Counted from the first letter of the stretch, positions 47,221 to 57,124 are shown. The stretch: 64,000 nt of DNA from Phycisphaera sp. (GCA_025916675.1 CP098402.1:1421205-1485204), one strand, 5' to 3'. The notes: generated by a model not told the origin, from the sequence alone. Made by a program: numbers and translations.

Positions 47221-48111
47221 ATGCGATTCACCAAGATGCACGGGCTCGGCAACGATTATGTCTACATCGACGCCATGACCGAGCCCAACCTCGAGAGCTT
47301 GGACTGGCAAGAGCTGAGCGCCCGCATGAGCGATCGGCACACCGGAATCGGCAGTGACGGTGTCATCCTGATCTGCCGGCCACGCGACACGACGAACCAC
47401 GCCCTCATGCGCACCTTCAACGCCGATGGCAGCGAAGCAGACGCGTGCGGCAACGGAACACGGTGTGTAGCCCGGTTTGTCCGAGATCGCTTGGGGGTAT
47501 CAGCCTCGATACTCCATATCGAGTCCGGCACCCGTGTGCTGGAGTGCAAGCCACTTGAAGGCGGCATCGTACGGGTTTCCATGGGCGCGCCCGGATTGGC
47601 ACTCGATGACTGCGACATCAACCCACGTGCGCTGGTGTCTGGCGATCCGATGTGCATCGAGATTGCCGGGCATCACCTCAGATTCAGCGCCGTCTCGATG
47701 GGCAACCCACACGCGGTCGCGTTCGCATCGGACAACCCGTGGTTGGGCGAGCACCTGGCCATGGAAGCATCGACGCTCGGGCCCTTGATCGAACGGCATC
47801 CCGCGTTCGCGAATCGAGTGAACGCCCACCTTGTCCGTGTCGACACGCCATCGCACGCAACTGTTCATACCTGGGAACGCGGCGCGGGCCCGACACGTGC
47901 GTGTGGCACCGGCGCGTGCGCGGTGCTGGTTGCCGCGGTTCTCGCCGGGCGACTCGAGCCTGAAGCAACCCTGATGCTCCCCGGGGGCGATCTGTTGGTA
48001 TCCTGGGCTCCATCTTCGCTCGGCGGCGACGGCATCGTCCGGCAGGCGGGACCGGCGGAGTTTGTGTTCGATGGGCATTGGAGCGTAGCGCGCGAGAGGA
48101 TCATGGCTTGA
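47221..48111 (+). CDS. dapF: Diaminopimelate epimerase
   Basis: A 296-aa enzyme that converts LL- to meso-diaminopimelate for lysine and, where present, peptidoglycan. MRFTKMHGLGNDYVYIDA and the two catalytic cysteines, ACGNGTRC (Cys76) and RACGTGACA, are intact. GGGAGGGCG lies just before the ATG at 47221. Its presence agrees with the peptidoglycan now recognised in planctomycetes. The stop overlaps the next start. Confidence 0.95.
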   Translation: MRFTKMHGLGNDYVYIDAMTEPNLESLDWQELSARMSDRHTGIGSDGVILICRPRDTTNHALMRTFNADGSEADACGNGTRCVARFVRDRLGVSASILHIESGTRVLECKPLEGGIVRVSMGAPGLALDDCDINPRALVSGDPMCIEIAGHHLRFSAVSMGNPHAVAFASDNPWLGEHLAMEASTLGPLIERHPAFANRVNAHLVRVDTPSHATVHTWERGAGPTRACGTGACAVLVAAVLAGRLEPEATLMLPGGDLLVSWAPSSLGGDGIVRQAGPAEFVFDGHWSVARERIMA

Positions 48112-49328
48112 CGATCGAATTGACCAACGAAGAACGCCGCACCTGCGATCTCATCGAGTCTCGCGCGAGCCTCTTGCTCGAAGACCTCAAACGCCACGTG
48201 GAGACACCTACCGGTCCGGGCGGTGGAGAGGGAATCAAGGCCACGCGCGCCATCTTCACCGAACGCATGAAGAAGCTGGGGGCGAACGACTCCATCGTTG
48301 AGGGCCAGCCCAGGCCGGCCTGGCTCAAGGGTGGAGCGGCGGACGGCATTCCACCCACCGCCGTACTCGAACGCCTGCGTCCTGGCATGCAGAAGGTGCT
48401 CATCGCCGGCCACCTCGATACCGTGCATCCCATCGATAGTCCGTTCCGCGAATTGACGATCTCCGAGGATAACAAGACAGCCCTCGGCCCTGGCTGCGTC
48501 GACATGAAGGGCGGGCTCGTGATAGCGGCGTGCGCACTCGAATGCCTTGAAGAAGCGGGCGCGCCGGCGAGTTGGACGTTCATGCTCAACGCGGACGAGG
48601 AGACCGGAAGCTACCACAGCGAGGCCGCGCTGCGAGATCAGGCAACGCTGCACGACTTCGGCCTTGCGCTCGAACCCGCGTTGCCCGGTGGTGAACTCGC
48701 CGTCGAACGCATGGGAAGCGGGCAGTTTATGATCGAGTCTCTGGGCCGATCTTCGCACGTCGGGAGAGACTTCCGCGGTGGCGTGAGCGCGGTGACCGCG
48801 CTTGCGCGCGCTATCGCCGCGATCGGGGAGATGGCCGACCCCACCAAAGAGGGCTCATACATCATGAGCATCGGGCCGCTGCAGGGTGGAACCGCCACCA
48901 ACGCCGTACCCGATCATGCCGCCGCGTGGGGGAATGCTCGGTACAGGGACAATGGCATCGCCGAAGAGATGGGCAAGGCCCTCGATGCCCTGGGGACGAA
49001 AAACCAAGCCTGCGAGGGGACAAAGGCCGCGGTGATTATTCGAAGGTCATTCAATCGTCCGGCCAAGCCGCTCACGCCGGCGACCGAGAGTCTCGCGCTC
49101 AGCGCACGTGCGGTCGCCGAAGTTCTGGGGCAGCAGCTCCCCTTCGCAAGCACCGGCGGCGTGTGCGACGGCAACATCCTGCAAGACGCGGGGCTGCCCA
49201 CGATCGACACGCTGGGCGTGCGCGGGGGCGGCTTGCACACGCCAACAGAGTGGATCGAACTCTCGAGCCTCGTCGAGCGATGCAAGCTGCTCGCGGTCTT
49301 GATCTCCCGGCTCGGTCGAGGGGCATGA
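48108..49328 (+). CDS. M20-family metallopeptidase
   Basis: A 406-aa zinc peptidase of the ArgE/DapE/carboxypeptidase G2 family. IAGHLDTVHP and GPGCVDMKGGL supply metal and Asp ligands, LNADEETGS the catalytic Glu pair, and GGVCDGNILQDAGLPTIDTL the C-terminal part. A TTG at 48108 is chosen: it overlaps the dapF stop by 4 bp (TTGA) and has GAGAGGA upstream. DapE would be attractive next to dapF, but the pattern is closer to glutamate carboxypeptidases, so the substrate is open. Confidence 0.85.
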   Translation: MTIELTNEERRTCDLIESRASLLLEDLKRHVETPTGPGGGEGIKATRAIFTERMKKLGANDSIVEGQPRPAWLKGGAADGIPPTAVLERLRPGMQKVLIAGHLDTVHPIDSPFRELTISEDNKTALGPGCVDMKGGLVIAACALECLEEAGAPASWTFMLNADEETGSYHSEAALRDQATLHDFGLALEPALPGGELAVERMGSGQFMIESLGRSSHVGRDFRGGVSAVTALARAIAAIGEMADPTKEGSYIMSIGPLQGGTATNAVPDHAAAWGNARYRDNGIAEEMGKALDALGTKNQACEGTKAAVIIRRSFNRPAKPLTPATESLALSARAVAEVLGQQLPFASTGGVCDGNILQDAGLPTIDTLGVRGGGLHTPTEWIELSSLVERCKLLAVLISRLGRGA

Positions 49329-49340
49329 AACAACAAAGCC

Positions 49341-49368
49341 GAACGGGCCCATCGTGATGGGCCCGTTC
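49341..49368. terminator. Bidirectional terminator
   Basis: gaacgggcccat (49341-49352) and atgggcccgttc (49357-49368) form a perfect 12-bp stem with loop cgtg. It lies 12 bp after the M20 stop. On the minus strand it is followed by GGCTTTGTTGTTTC, so it can also end the dockerin-tailed gene at 49451. Confidence 0.8.
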
Positions 49369-49450
49369 GATGATCAACCTCGGGGAGGTTTGAGGCTGAC
49401 CACGGCTTTGTTCTACGAATCTGAATCAGGCCAGTATCGGCCCGAGTAAA

Positions 49451-50257
49451 TTACGGGCAACCAGCGTCGAACTGGTTCTGGAACTCGAGGAAATCGAAGA
49501 TCGTGAGCACGCCATCATCGTCAAAGTCGGCAACAGCGAGGTCGCCGGCGTCGAACGCGTTTTGGAATGCCAGGAAGTCGAAGATCGTCAGCGTGCCATC
49601 GCCATCGATGTCGGCACGGCAGCCCACCGCACCGGTCTCGCCGTTGGCGATGATGATCAGGTGGACATCCGGGAAGCCGATGTCGTTGTAATCGGTCGGA
49701 TCCACAGCGCCACAAGTCGGGGCATCGATGTAGCTCGGGCCGGTCTGGCCGAACGCGTTGGAGCCCGGGAAGAACACATCGCCGGTCAGGCCGTCGATCG
49801 TAAAATCAGGGGCGAACACTTCGACGATCAGGGCGGTGCCAGCGTCAACGGTACCGTCGACGTCGATGGTCACCACTTCAAGAGCCCGATCGCCCGAAGT
49901 CAGAGTGGCCGAACCGACGAGATCGAGACCGAAAGCCGGAGCCGAACCCGCCGGAGCCTGATAAAGGTTGACCGTGATGTCGGTTTCGATCGACGTCGGC
50001 AGCAAGAGGTTCTCGATACCCACTTCAACGTCCGAGATGGTGACAGCTTCGGTCACGCCGAAGTCCGCCAGAGTAAACGAACGCCAAAAACCATTCTCAG
50101 CCGTGGTTTGTGGCGCACCGGTCGAGGCGCACGCGATGGTACCCGTGGTGACGAGGAACTCTTCGGTGCTGTGCGACAGGCGCACGGGGTCGGCACTGGC
50201 CACGCCAGCTGCCAGGATGGTGGACAGCGCGGCAACGTTAGCAATCTGCTTCTTCAT
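49451..50257 (-). CDS. Secreted protein with dockerin-like tail
   Basis: A 268-aa exported protein. The signal peptide MKKQIANVAALSTILAAGVA ends near SAD. Residues 25-195 are a beta-rich domain (FTLADFGVTEAVTISDVEVG; ITVNLYQAPAGSAPAFGLDL) with two cysteines. It may be a jelly-roll, but the family is unknown. The C-terminus has two dockerin-like units, DIDGDGTLTIFDFLAFQNAF and DFDDDGVLTIFDFLEFQNQF, ending DAGCP. It is one of three tailed genes in a row on this strand. Confidence 0.85.
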   Translation of the reverse strand: MKKQIANVAALSTILAAGVASADPVRLSHSTEEFLVTTGTIACASTGAPQTTAENGFWRSFTLADFGVTEAVTISDVEVGIENLLLPTSIETDITVNLYQAPAGSAPAFGLDLVGSATLTSGDRALEVVTIDVDGTVDAGTALIVEVFAPDFTIDGLTGDVFFPGSNAFGQTGPSYIDAPTCGAVDPTDYNDIGFPDVHLIIIANGETGAVGCRADIDGDGTLTIFDFLAFQNAFDAGDLAVADFDDDGVLTIFDFLEFQNQFDAGCP

Positions 50258-50441
50258 CTAAAAATCCTCCCTCATGGGATACGAGATAAGCCTCCCACGT
50301 CACTCCCCGGTGCGATGCCGAGGCAGGGGCATCGCGGACGATACAGTTCTTAGCCGACAAGCAGCCATGGGTTGCATGAATCGGTGCCGTACCGAGCCTG
50401 CAAGCAGGAAGCTGAGAGATAAAACTATTATCTGATAGCAG

Positions 50442-50474
50442 AAGCCCCCGAATCTGCAAGAGATTCGGGGGCTT
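50442..50474 (-). terminator. Terminator of tailed gene 50509-51597
   Basis: aagcccccgaatct (50442-50455) and agattcgggggctt (50461-50474) form a perfect 14-bp stem with a 5-nt loop, 35 bp beyond the stop. A T-rich stretch follows further along on the minus strand. Confidence 0.8.
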
Positions 50475-50508
50475 CAGATGTTATTGGATTCAAGTCGAAA
50501 CTGTCAGA

Positions 50509-51597
50509 TTACGGGCAACCGGCGTCGAACTCGTTCTGGAAGGCCAGGAAGTCGAAGATCGTCAGAGCGCCGTCGCCGTCGAAGTCGGCAAGCAAGTCGC
50601 CGGCATCAAACGCGTTCTGGAAGGCCAGGAAGTCGAAGATCGTCAGAGCGCCGTCACCGTCGATGTCGGCGCGGCAATCACTGCCGCAAGGCGAGCCGTC
50701 GCCGATGATGGCATACCGCTGGACGAAATCATAGGGGTCTCCCTGCGCCAGCACGATCGCGGTCACGTTGGTACCGTCCGACTCGATGTCCGCGCCGCCT
50801 GGGATGTAGCCAATGAGGGGATCGCCGCCCACGGCGTCGGTGTCGAACTCACGACCCGTCACGTCACGAGTGGCCGGATCCCATTCGACCAGGCGGGTCT
50901 TGGGGGCGTCCGATGAACCGGTGGTGCCGGTGCGATAGGCATGGAACCACACCGTCTGGTTCACCTGGTCATAGGCCGCGCCATACGCCGAGATGCTATC
51001 CGCAGCCACAATGTCCAGCGTGTTGCCATTGCGATCCATGATCTCGATCGTGCCACCAAAGCTCTTGGTGTAGAACACCTCGTTGTTCGGATCCCAAGCG
51101 AGCGCGCGAACAGTATTGATCGCGCCGTTCATGATCGTCGTCTGGGTCAGGTCGAGCCGCTCGGTGGTCGGATCCCAACGATACTCGATCAGTTCACCGT
51201 TGTCCGCACCGAAGAACAACGCGTTCTCGCTCTCGATGGACGCGCCATCGCGACCACCCCACGGAACCGCAAGGGTCGCTTGGACGTAATCTTCGACAAG
51301 GTTCCAGTCCTCGTCAAACTGCGAGATGAACTGCCCACCGGTGACGCCATCCGCACGGCGGCTGACAAAGTAGTAGCCCCACGCGAACTCGATGCCCAGG
51401 TTAGCCGGATCACCCGTGAGCGTGTTGATGTCCACAGCACATCCGATGCTGTCGCCCAAGGCATCCACCCCGCCGATTGGCGTGGACGGCTGGGAAATTG
51501 TGGTGGAGTTCGAGTCGCCCTCGTTGGCCTGACCGAACGCCATGCCGCACGCGGCGAGTACCGAAACAACGGAAACGGTCGAAGCGATGCGATTCAT
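50509..51597 (-). CDS. Secreted protein with dockerin-like tail
   Basis: A 362-aa exported protein. The signal peptide (MNRIASTVSVVSVLAACGMA) ends at FGQA. Residues 30-300 resemble a beta-propeller of the kind that reports on an observed quantity (DWNLVEDYVQATLAVPWGGR; TVRALAWDPNNEVFYTKSFG; KTRLVEWDPATRDVTG). The tail has two units, DIDGDGALTIFDFLAFQNAF and DFDGDGALTIFDFLAFQNEF, ending DAGCP. AAAGGAG before the ATG at 51597 rules out the longer frame. Confidence 0.85.
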   Translation of the reverse strand: MNRIASTVSVVSVLAACGMAFGQANEGDSNSTTISQPSTPIGGVDALGDSIGCAVDINTLTGDPANLGIEFAWGYYFVSRRADGVTGGQFISQFDEDWNLVEDYVQATLAVPWGGRDGASIESENALFFGADNGELIEYRWDPTTERLDLTQTTIMNGAINTVRALAWDPNNEVFYTKSFGGTIEIMDRNGNTLDIVAADSISAYGAAYDQVNQTVWFHAYRTGTTGSSDAPKTRLVEWDPATRDVTGREFDTDAVGGDPLIGYIPGGADIESDGTNVTAIVLAQGDPYDFVQRYAIIGDGSPCGSDCRADIDGDGALTIFDFLAFQNAFDAGDLLADFDGDGALTIFDFLAFQNEFDAGCP

Positions 51598-51823
51598 ATC
51601 ACCTCTCCTTTGGCTTGTCTGCAAACAGCCTCGGTAGTAGATATCCCAAGCCGATCAGATGGCGGCCTCGAATATCCCAAACAGCGGCCAACACCGGCCC
51701 CACCCCTGGGGGCAGCGTGCGACCTCTTCATGGGTATAGATATACCAGATTCTCGTGCCCGATGGAAGCCAATTTCGGGCCTATCGGCGAAAAATAATTA
51801 CCAAGATCTTGCCCAGACCCCTC

Positions 51824-53494
51824 TCAGCCGCACCCAGCATCGAATGCCGTCTGGAAGGCCAGGAAGTCGAAGATGGTCAGAGAGCCGTCCCCATCGAAGT
51901 CGGCCACGGGCTCTCCAGCGTCAAATGCGGTCTGGAAGGCCAGGAAGTCGAACAGCGTCAGGGAGCCATCCCCATCGATGTCCGCCGGGCACAGGCCGCC
52001 GAGGAGGGCATCCACGGCCGCCGCCATGTCGGGCAACGGACCGATGTGCTGACCGCCGCCCTGGGGCCTCCCAGAGTCGATCAGGAGCTGCCGCAGGTCG
52101 TCCGGAGCCATTGCCTGGCCGGTGGCCGCCCGGTGGATGCCCTGCAAGCTCACCGCCGCCGACGCCACAATGGGCGATGCCGAACTGGTGCCGCTGAAGA
52201 ATTGGGTGTACGACTGGAGTTCGTCCCCACCCACCCGGATGAAATCGCCGTAACCAGCCGTAAACACATTCTGGCCCCAGGCCTGGACGTTCACCCGGCT
52301 GCCATACGTACTGAATCCAAGCCGGCTCCGGCTGCCCGATGAACTCCCAGCACCGACGATGATGGCCCCGCTGTCACCCCGGGAGCGATACTCGGCGTAA
52401 GGACCCGAATCCAGGTCTTGGTCGCCGTTGCCGGCCGCGGCCACGATCGTGACACCGCGGTCGGTTCCCACCCTGGTGATCTGCCACACCAGCGGGTTGA
52501 TCTCGGCCGGTGCGTAGTCGCCGCCGGGCCCGAAGTCCTGCATCTCGAGCAGGATCACGTCGCCCTCGCCCATCGTGCCAACGGCCCGCGAGATCGCCGC
52601 GACACGGCGGCCGCCGCCGGCCTCGATGGTCCACTCGGGGAAGAAGTACGCCTGCGCGTCGGGCACGAGCCCGGTCACCCCGTACCCGTTGTCGCCGCCG
52701 ATCATCTCGCCCAGCACCGCCGTGCCGTGCTCGAACCAGCGTTCATCGATAATCCACTGGGCGGGCGTCTGCCCGGGCTCGGGGATCACCCCGCAGATGT
52801 CCTCGTGGTCGCCGTCGAACCAGTACTCGCAGTCGGCCACGTTCACGCCCTGGCCCCGACCGCCGGGGTGGTCCCACGCGGCGGCCATGCCGATACCAAC
52901 GCTCGCATTGTGGTAGCCCTGGCGTGCGAAGAACTCGGCGGTGATGGGCGCGATGTCGACGCACCCGTCCGGCCCGCCTTGCCACCAGCCCGGCAACGCC
53001 GGCCTCAACGCCTCGTAGTACACCACCTCGACCAGGTCGCTGGCGTGGAGCACACGGGCGACAGCCTCCATCGCCCCATCGTCGACCACGACGGCCATCA
53101 TGCCGCCTAAGTCTGGCTGGGCGCGGCCGCTCCGGCCGGCGGCCTCTTGCAGCATCTGCTCCAAGTCGGCACGGGGCATGTCGATCAAGGGCCGGAACCC
53201 GACCGCCGCGTCGCCGGGGGCAGCGCCAGCAAGTTCGGCTTGGAGTTCCGTCAGATCGACGCCGTTCTCGCTGACGAGCCGCTCATCGGCCCCCACGCGG
53301 GCCCGCACGCGGTCGTGGAACTTGACCGTCAGCCGATGCTCGTGGGCCGGCCGGGCGGGCAGGTCGGCCTTGGCGAACGGCTGGCGTGGCTCAAGGGGCG
53401 CCTGATCGATTCCAGTCGCCAGAGCCTGGCCTGCCCAGCTTCCCAGGCCCACGCTCGCGAGCAGGAGCCACGCCATCGCCGTGTGATGTTTCAT
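51824..53494 (-). CDS. Subtilisin-like protease with dockerin-like tail
   Basis: A 556-aa exported S8-family protein. After a signal peptide (MAWLLLASVGLGSWAGQALA) comes a propeptide-like region of about 150 residues. The triad is visible: Asp in GVNVADCEYWFDG, His in ERWFEHGTAVLGEM and Ser in FFSGTSSASPIVASAA, with the oxyanion Asn in AAAGNGDQD. The tail has two dockerin-like units, DIDGDGSLTLFDFLAFQTAF and DFDGDGSLTIFDFLAFQTAF. It ends DAGCG, not DAGCP. GGGGAG selects the ATG at 53494. A catalytic domain on such a tail suggests anchored or assembled enzymes. Confidence 0.88.
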   Translation of the reverse strand: MKHHTAMAWLLLASVGLGSWAGQALATGIDQAPLEPRQPFAKADLPARPAHEHRLTVKFHDRVRARVGADERLVSENGVDLTELQAELAGAAPGDAAVGFRPLIDMPRADLEQMLQEAAGRSGRAQPDLGGMMAVVVDDGAMEAVARVLHASDLVEVVYYEALRPALPGWWQGGPDGCVDIAPITAEFFARQGYHNASVGIGMAAAWDHPGGRGQGVNVADCEYWFDGDHEDICGVIPEPGQTPAQWIIDERWFEHGTAVLGEMIGGDNGYGVTGLVPDAQAYFFPEWTIEAGGGRRVAAISRAVGTMGEGDVILLEMQDFGPGGDYAPAEINPLVWQITRVGTDRGVTIVAAAGNGDQDLDSGPYAEYRSRGDSGAIIVGAGSSSGSRSRLGFSTYGSRVNVQAWGQNVFTAGYGDFIRVGGDELQSYTQFFSGTSSASPIVASAAVSLQGIHRAATGQAMAPDDLRQLLIDSGRPQGGGQHIGPLPDMAAAVDALLGGLCPADIDGDGSLTLFDFLAFQTAFDAGEPVADFDGDGSLTIFDFLAFQTAFDAGCG

Positions 53495-53612
53495 CGCACT
53501 CCCCAGTGCCCGCCCCAGATACCCGGACGCACCCACACAACGGGCCAGCCGGGCCTCCGAGGCAACCTATCGTCTGGGTTCCCTTTCGCTGTTCCCCGTC
53601 GCCGGTTCGCCC

Positions 53613-55262
53613 ATGCCCACCAATCGCTCCCAAACTCTTGCTCGGATCGCCTGCGCCCTCGACTGGCGTAACGCCATGGGCGTGGTGGAGATCCTGCGCG
53701 GGCCTCCGGGGCCCGCGCAGGGCCTGGACGACCGCGGCCGGCTCCGCTCGGGCCGCCTCAAGGGCCTCTCGATGGCCATGGCCATCTGGGTGCTGAGCTG
53801 GCCCATCCTGGTCGAGAGCGCCCTGAACGCCTTCGTGGGCCTGACCGACACCGTCCTGGCCAGCCAGATCGGCGCGGGGGCGGACGACGGTTTGGGCCCG
53901 CTGGGCGTGTCCGCCGTCGACGCGGTCGACGCCATCAGCGCCGCCAGCTACATCATGTGGTTCATCGGGCTCACCTTCATGGCCCTGGGCATGGGGGCCA
54001 CCAGCCTCATCAGCCGCTCGGTGGGCAAGGGCCGCATGGGCGTGGCCGGGGCAGCGATGGGCCAGTGCCTGCTGCTGGGGGTTGTGCTGGCAACGCTCGT
54101 CGGCGGGCTCGTCGCCATCAGCACCATCTGGATCCCCGGTTTCATGGGCCTGAGCGATGCGGGCACCACCGCCTTCCGCAGCTACATGCTCATCATCGCC
54201 AGCGCCACGCCCGTGGCCGGCGTCCTCTTCGGCGGCATCGCGTGCCTGCGCGGCGCGGGAGACTCGGTCCGCCCGCTCTGGGCCATGATCGCGCGCAACG
54301 TGGTGAACATCGCCGTCAGCTTCGCCCTCAGCGGCGTCGACCTGCCCTTCCTGGCCAACCCCTTCGCCTTCGACATGGGCATCGTCGGCATCGCCATCGG
54401 CACGGTCGCGGGCGACGCCATCGGCGCGGCCATGATCCTCTTCTACTGCCTGGTCGGCCGGTCGGGCGTCAAGCTCCGCCTGCGCCGCCTCAAGCCCCAC
54501 TGGCACACCATCCGCCGCCTGGTCCGCCTGGGCCTGCCCAACTACTTCGAGACCCTGGGCATGTGGGTGGGTAACTTCGCCATCGTCTTCTTCGTCGCCC
54601 ACCTGGCCGCGAAGGACGCGATGCAGGCCCTGGCCGAGACAACACCCGGCCAGTCGGCGGGCCTGCTCGGCTCGCACATGTGGGCCATCCGCATCGAGGC
54701 CCTCAGCTTCCTGCCGGGCTTCGCGATGGGCATCGCCGCCGCCACGCTGGCGGGGCAGTACCTTGGTGCCGGCGCCCCACGCCACGCCATCCGCGGCGTG
54801 CTCATCTGCGCCGCCTTCGCCACGGCCCTCATGGGCTCGCTCGGTGTCCTCCTGTTCGTCTTCCCCACGCAGATCACCAACGCCCTGACCCCCGTGCCCG
54901 AGCACCGCGAGATCGTGCCGCAGCTGCTCATGATCTGCGGCGTCGTGCAGATCCCCTTCGCGATGGCCATCGTCTTCCGCCAGGCGTTGCGCGGCGTGGG
55001 CGACGTGCGGGTGGTCATGGCCCTCACCTGGATCACGACCTACGGCGTCCGCCTGCCCGCCGCATACCTCGCCAGCGGCGTGCGCATCCCCTTGCCCGAC
55101 TTCCTCGGCGGCGGCGAGCTGCCCAACCCCATGGGCGAGCTCTTCGGCTGGGAGCCCAGCCTCACCCGCCTGTGGATCGGCATGTGCGGCGAGCTGGTCG
55201 TCCGCGGCGTGGTCTTCGCCGTGCGGTTCGGGCAGGGGACGTGGACGACGATCCGGGTGTGA
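53613..55262 (+). CDS. MATE-family efflux transporter
   Basis: A 549-aa polytopic protein with two homologous halves of six helices each. Characteristic stretches are LSWPILVESALNAFVGLTDT, FMALGMGATSLISRSVGKG, VAGVLFGGIACLRGAGDSV and LSFLPGFAMGIAAATLAGQY. It should export drugs or metabolites in exchange for sodium ions or protons. The first 55 residues are a soluble extension. A GTGA-loop hairpin follows 14 bp after the stop. Confidence 0.9.
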   Translation: MPTNRSQTLARIACALDWRNAMGVVEILRGPPGPAQGLDDRGRLRSGRLKGLSMAMAIWVLSWPILVESALNAFVGLTDTVLASQIGAGADDGLGPLGVSAVDAVDAISAASYIMWFIGLTFMALGMGATSLISRSVGKGRMGVAGAAMGQCLLLGVVLATLVGGLVAISTIWIPGFMGLSDAGTTAFRSYMLIIASATPVAGVLFGGIACLRGAGDSVRPLWAMIARNVVNIAVSFALSGVDLPFLANPFAFDMGIVGIAIGTVAGDAIGAAMILFYCLVGRSGVKLRLRRLKPHWHTIRRLVRLGLPNYFETLGMWVGNFAIVFFVAHLAAKDAMQALAETTPGQSAGLLGSHMWAIRIEALSFLPGFAMGIAAATLAGQYLGAGAPRHAIRGVLICAAFATALMGSLGVLLFVFPTQITNALTPVPEHREIVPQLLMICGVVQIPFAMAIVFRQALRGVGDVRVVMALTWITTYGVRLPAAYLASGVRIPLPDFLGGGELPNPMGELFGWEPSLTRLWIGMCGELVVRGVVFAVRFGQGTWTTIRV

Positions 55263-55276
55263 TCCCTCCTTCCGAG

Positions 55277-55296
55277 CCGCGTGCGTGAGCACGCGG
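55277..55296 (+). repeat. GTGA-loop hairpin repeat
   Basis: ccgcgtgc (55277-55284), gtga, gcacgcgg (55289-55296): a perfect 8-bp stem after tccgag, in sense orientation just past the MATE stop. About 30 bp are shared with the hairpin at 7828-7848. Confidence 0.7.
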
Positions 55297-55344
55297 ACCA
55301 GCGCCCGGGGGTTCGGGCGCATCGGAGTGTCCGTGTTGTGCTGA

Positions 55345-55802
55345 ACGGGCGTTCTTGGCACTTCGCCGCTCGGCGGGGCCGAGGACGGCCGCGCCTGCGC
55401 TGCGCTCCGTTTGGTTGTTCTTGAGCGCTCCCTTCGGTCGCTTGCGGCCTATCGGCCGGGCCGCTCAGCGGCCGCGCCTCTCGCATGCGCTTTCGCTCGA
55501 AGACTCGCTCGGCGGATGCTTCGGCGTCAGGAGCCCAACGCGTGCGGCCACACAAGGCACTCGGCGACGGGGCATCCGCGGTCTTCCGCGCATGTCCCCG
55601 GCGCCTGGGCCCGCCGCCGAGGCGACACAACAACGCCGGGGCATCCGCACCAGCCGTCTTCGGCGCAGGGCGCATGCCCCGGCGCGGCCCGCAAGGGCCC
55701 GGCCGCTCATGCGGCCGCAAGCGAGCAACGCGAGCGCCCAAGAACAACCAACTTCGCGCAGCTCTGGCGCAGCGGTCTTCGGCTCCGCCAGAGCGTCGGG
55801 CG
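55345..55802. repeat. GC-rich dispersed repeat, copy R3
   Basis: The second copy of the repeat at 40105-40472, about 90 bp longer because of extra sequence near 55590-55690. The two share long near-identical blocks and the same orientation relative to the FnIII-like gene. No coding pattern is evident. Confidence 0.75.
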
Positions 55803-55859
55803 TGCAAGAACCACCCAACACCACAACCCAAACACCCAAGACCCCTCCAACAGCACCCC

Positions 55860-55896
55860 CAAACAACAAAGGGGCCCGGCCTCCGCCGAACCCCTT
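55860..55896 (-). terminator. Terminator of the FnIII-like gene, copy 3
   Basis: Arms aagggg (55869-55874) and cccctt (55891-55896) with an inner ggc/gcc pair. On the minus strand it is followed by TGTTGTTTG. It lies 37 bp beyond the gene stop, the same place as in copies 1 and 2. Confidence 0.65.
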
Positions 55897-55932
55897 CACA
55901 AACACACACAAGATACCGAATCGAGCCAGCGC

Positions 55933-56601
55933 CTACGCCGCCTCGGCCATCGCCATCCCGTTGCCGCCCACACCGAAGCGGACGGCGAACAGGGCCGGGT
56001 CGCCGGCCAAAGTCGACCGCCGCGCGACCACGCGGTACGTCGCCACGGCCGTGCCCGCGGGCACGCTGGCGTCGGTGAAGCGGCGCTCGCCGGTGTTCAG
56101 CAGGTACACGAAGCCGCCCTCGGCCTCGTCCTGGCGCCACACGTCGTAGGTCACGCCCCCCGCCGAGCCGCCCTGGGCCCCGGGGTTGTCGCACTTAAAG
56201 GCCAGCTCGACCGAGCCGTCCTGGCGCAGGTCGATGGCGAACTCGTAGGGCGTGCCCGGGGCCGGCGTGGGCTCGGGCGTGGCCGGGTCGGGCAGCAGCG
56301 CGGTGGCGTAGACCGACTCGTCGCCCGTTGCCTTGGCGTAGCCGCGGATCTTCTGCACCAGGCCGACACCAATCGTGCGCATGGCGTCGGTCTGCGTGCG
56401 GAAGGTCTGGCTGGCCGCCAGCTTGGCGTCGGCGGCCTGCTGGGCGTCCTGGCGCGCCGTCGAGGCAGCGCTCGTGGCGGCGGCCAGCTCGTTGACGAGC
56501 TCCAACGTGAGGCCGATCGACGCGGGGTCGGCGGTCCAGGCCGCCAGGCGGTTGGTGAAGAAGTCGATGGCCTCGCTGCGGCCGTCTGGGATGACGCTCA
56601 T
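55933..56601 (-). CDS. Helical plus FnIII-like protein, copy 3
   Basis: A 222-aa paralogue. Residues 1-115 are helical ([60 protein letters not shown]). A Pro-rich linker precedes the FnIII-like domain ([57 protein letters not shown]) and the tail [23 protein letters not shown] precedes the ATG at 56601. The N-terminal pattern LAAW, x, GL and the Ala-rich helix are shared by all three copies, so this is a small lineage-specific family. Function is unknown. Confidence 0.8.
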   Translation of the reverse strand: MSVIPDGRSEAIDFFTNRLAAWTADPASIGLTLELVNELAAATSAASTARQDAQQAADAKLAASQTFRTQTDAMRTIGVGLVQKIRGYAKATGDESVYATALLPDPATPEPTPAPGTPYEFAIDLRQDGSVELAFKCDNPGAQGGSAGGVTYDVWRQDEAEGGFVYLLNTGERRFTDASVPAGTAVATYRVVARRSTLAGDPALFAVRFGVGGNGMAMAEAA

Positions 56602-56821
56602 GACGCACCCCCTTCGAGTGCGCACGGCCCACTGAAGATGGGCGTGCTGGGTGCGGACGGAGAAAGAACGACTGCGATTCGTGCATTCATGACAAACCCC
56701 ATAGGTTGCGATGCATCCGTGCACGCGGCCGACGGTCGGACGCGTCCGGTTCTTGCATCGCCGGTTCGTCCAGCCGGATCGAGCGCCGGATCCATCACGA
56801 ACGCGAAAAACCACACTGCCG
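56602..56821. other. 5' region of FnIII-like copy 3
   Basis: About 220 bp with no gene, between the paralogue start and array D. The minus-strand promoter should be here. Confidence 0.5.
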
Positions 56822-57052
56822 GTCCCAGAACGGCGCGTCTTCGTCCCAGAACGGCGCCAAACCGTCCCAGAACCGACGCCGGTGGTCACCAAAAGCACGG
56901 CGGAGGTCACGACCGAGCGGCCGGCGGTCATCACCGGCGCGTCGGATGTGGTGACCGGGCGGGCGGCGGTCGTGTTTGACCGGCCGGTTGGAAGGCCCGG
57001 TCACCCGTGCGCGGCGGTCGAGCACCCGATCGCGATGGCCGGGCGGCGGAGC
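56822..57052. repeat. 21-bp-period array D (11 units)
   Basis: Units of exactly 21 bp from 56822. Units 1-6 and 8 start with gtc, unit 7 with gtg. The first three share gtcccagaac and then drift (gtcaccaaaa, gtcacgaccg, gtcatcaccg, gtggtgaccg). The last three are recognisable only by phase. The array ends 23 bp before the -35 box of FG-GAP gene 2. Confidence 0.82.
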
Positions 57053-57075
57053 ATGCCCGGCAATGCACATTGGGG

Positions 57076-57104
57076 TTGTGTCGGGCGGCCGATCCTGGTA
57101 TGCT
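57076..57104 (+). promoter_or_regulatory. Promoter of FG-GAP gene 2
   Basis: TTGTGT (57076-57081), 17-nt spacer, TATGCT (57099-57104), then CGGAGGA and the ATG at 57125. Its layout matches the promoter at 41807-41835, including the same -10 box. Confidence 0.65.
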
Positions 57105-57124
57105 ATGGATCGGAGGACAATCCC

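Noticed and set aside
50509-50680. DNA repeats at the start of the tailed gene as an insertion sequence
   Set aside because: The similarity is due to the two dockerin-like coding units, which recur in all tailed genes; no inverted ends or transposase exist.
53391-55361. A 656-codon minus-strand frame over the MATE gene
   Set aside because: His/Asp/Glu/Gly-rich shadow translation with no domain pattern; the plus strand encodes a clear transporter.
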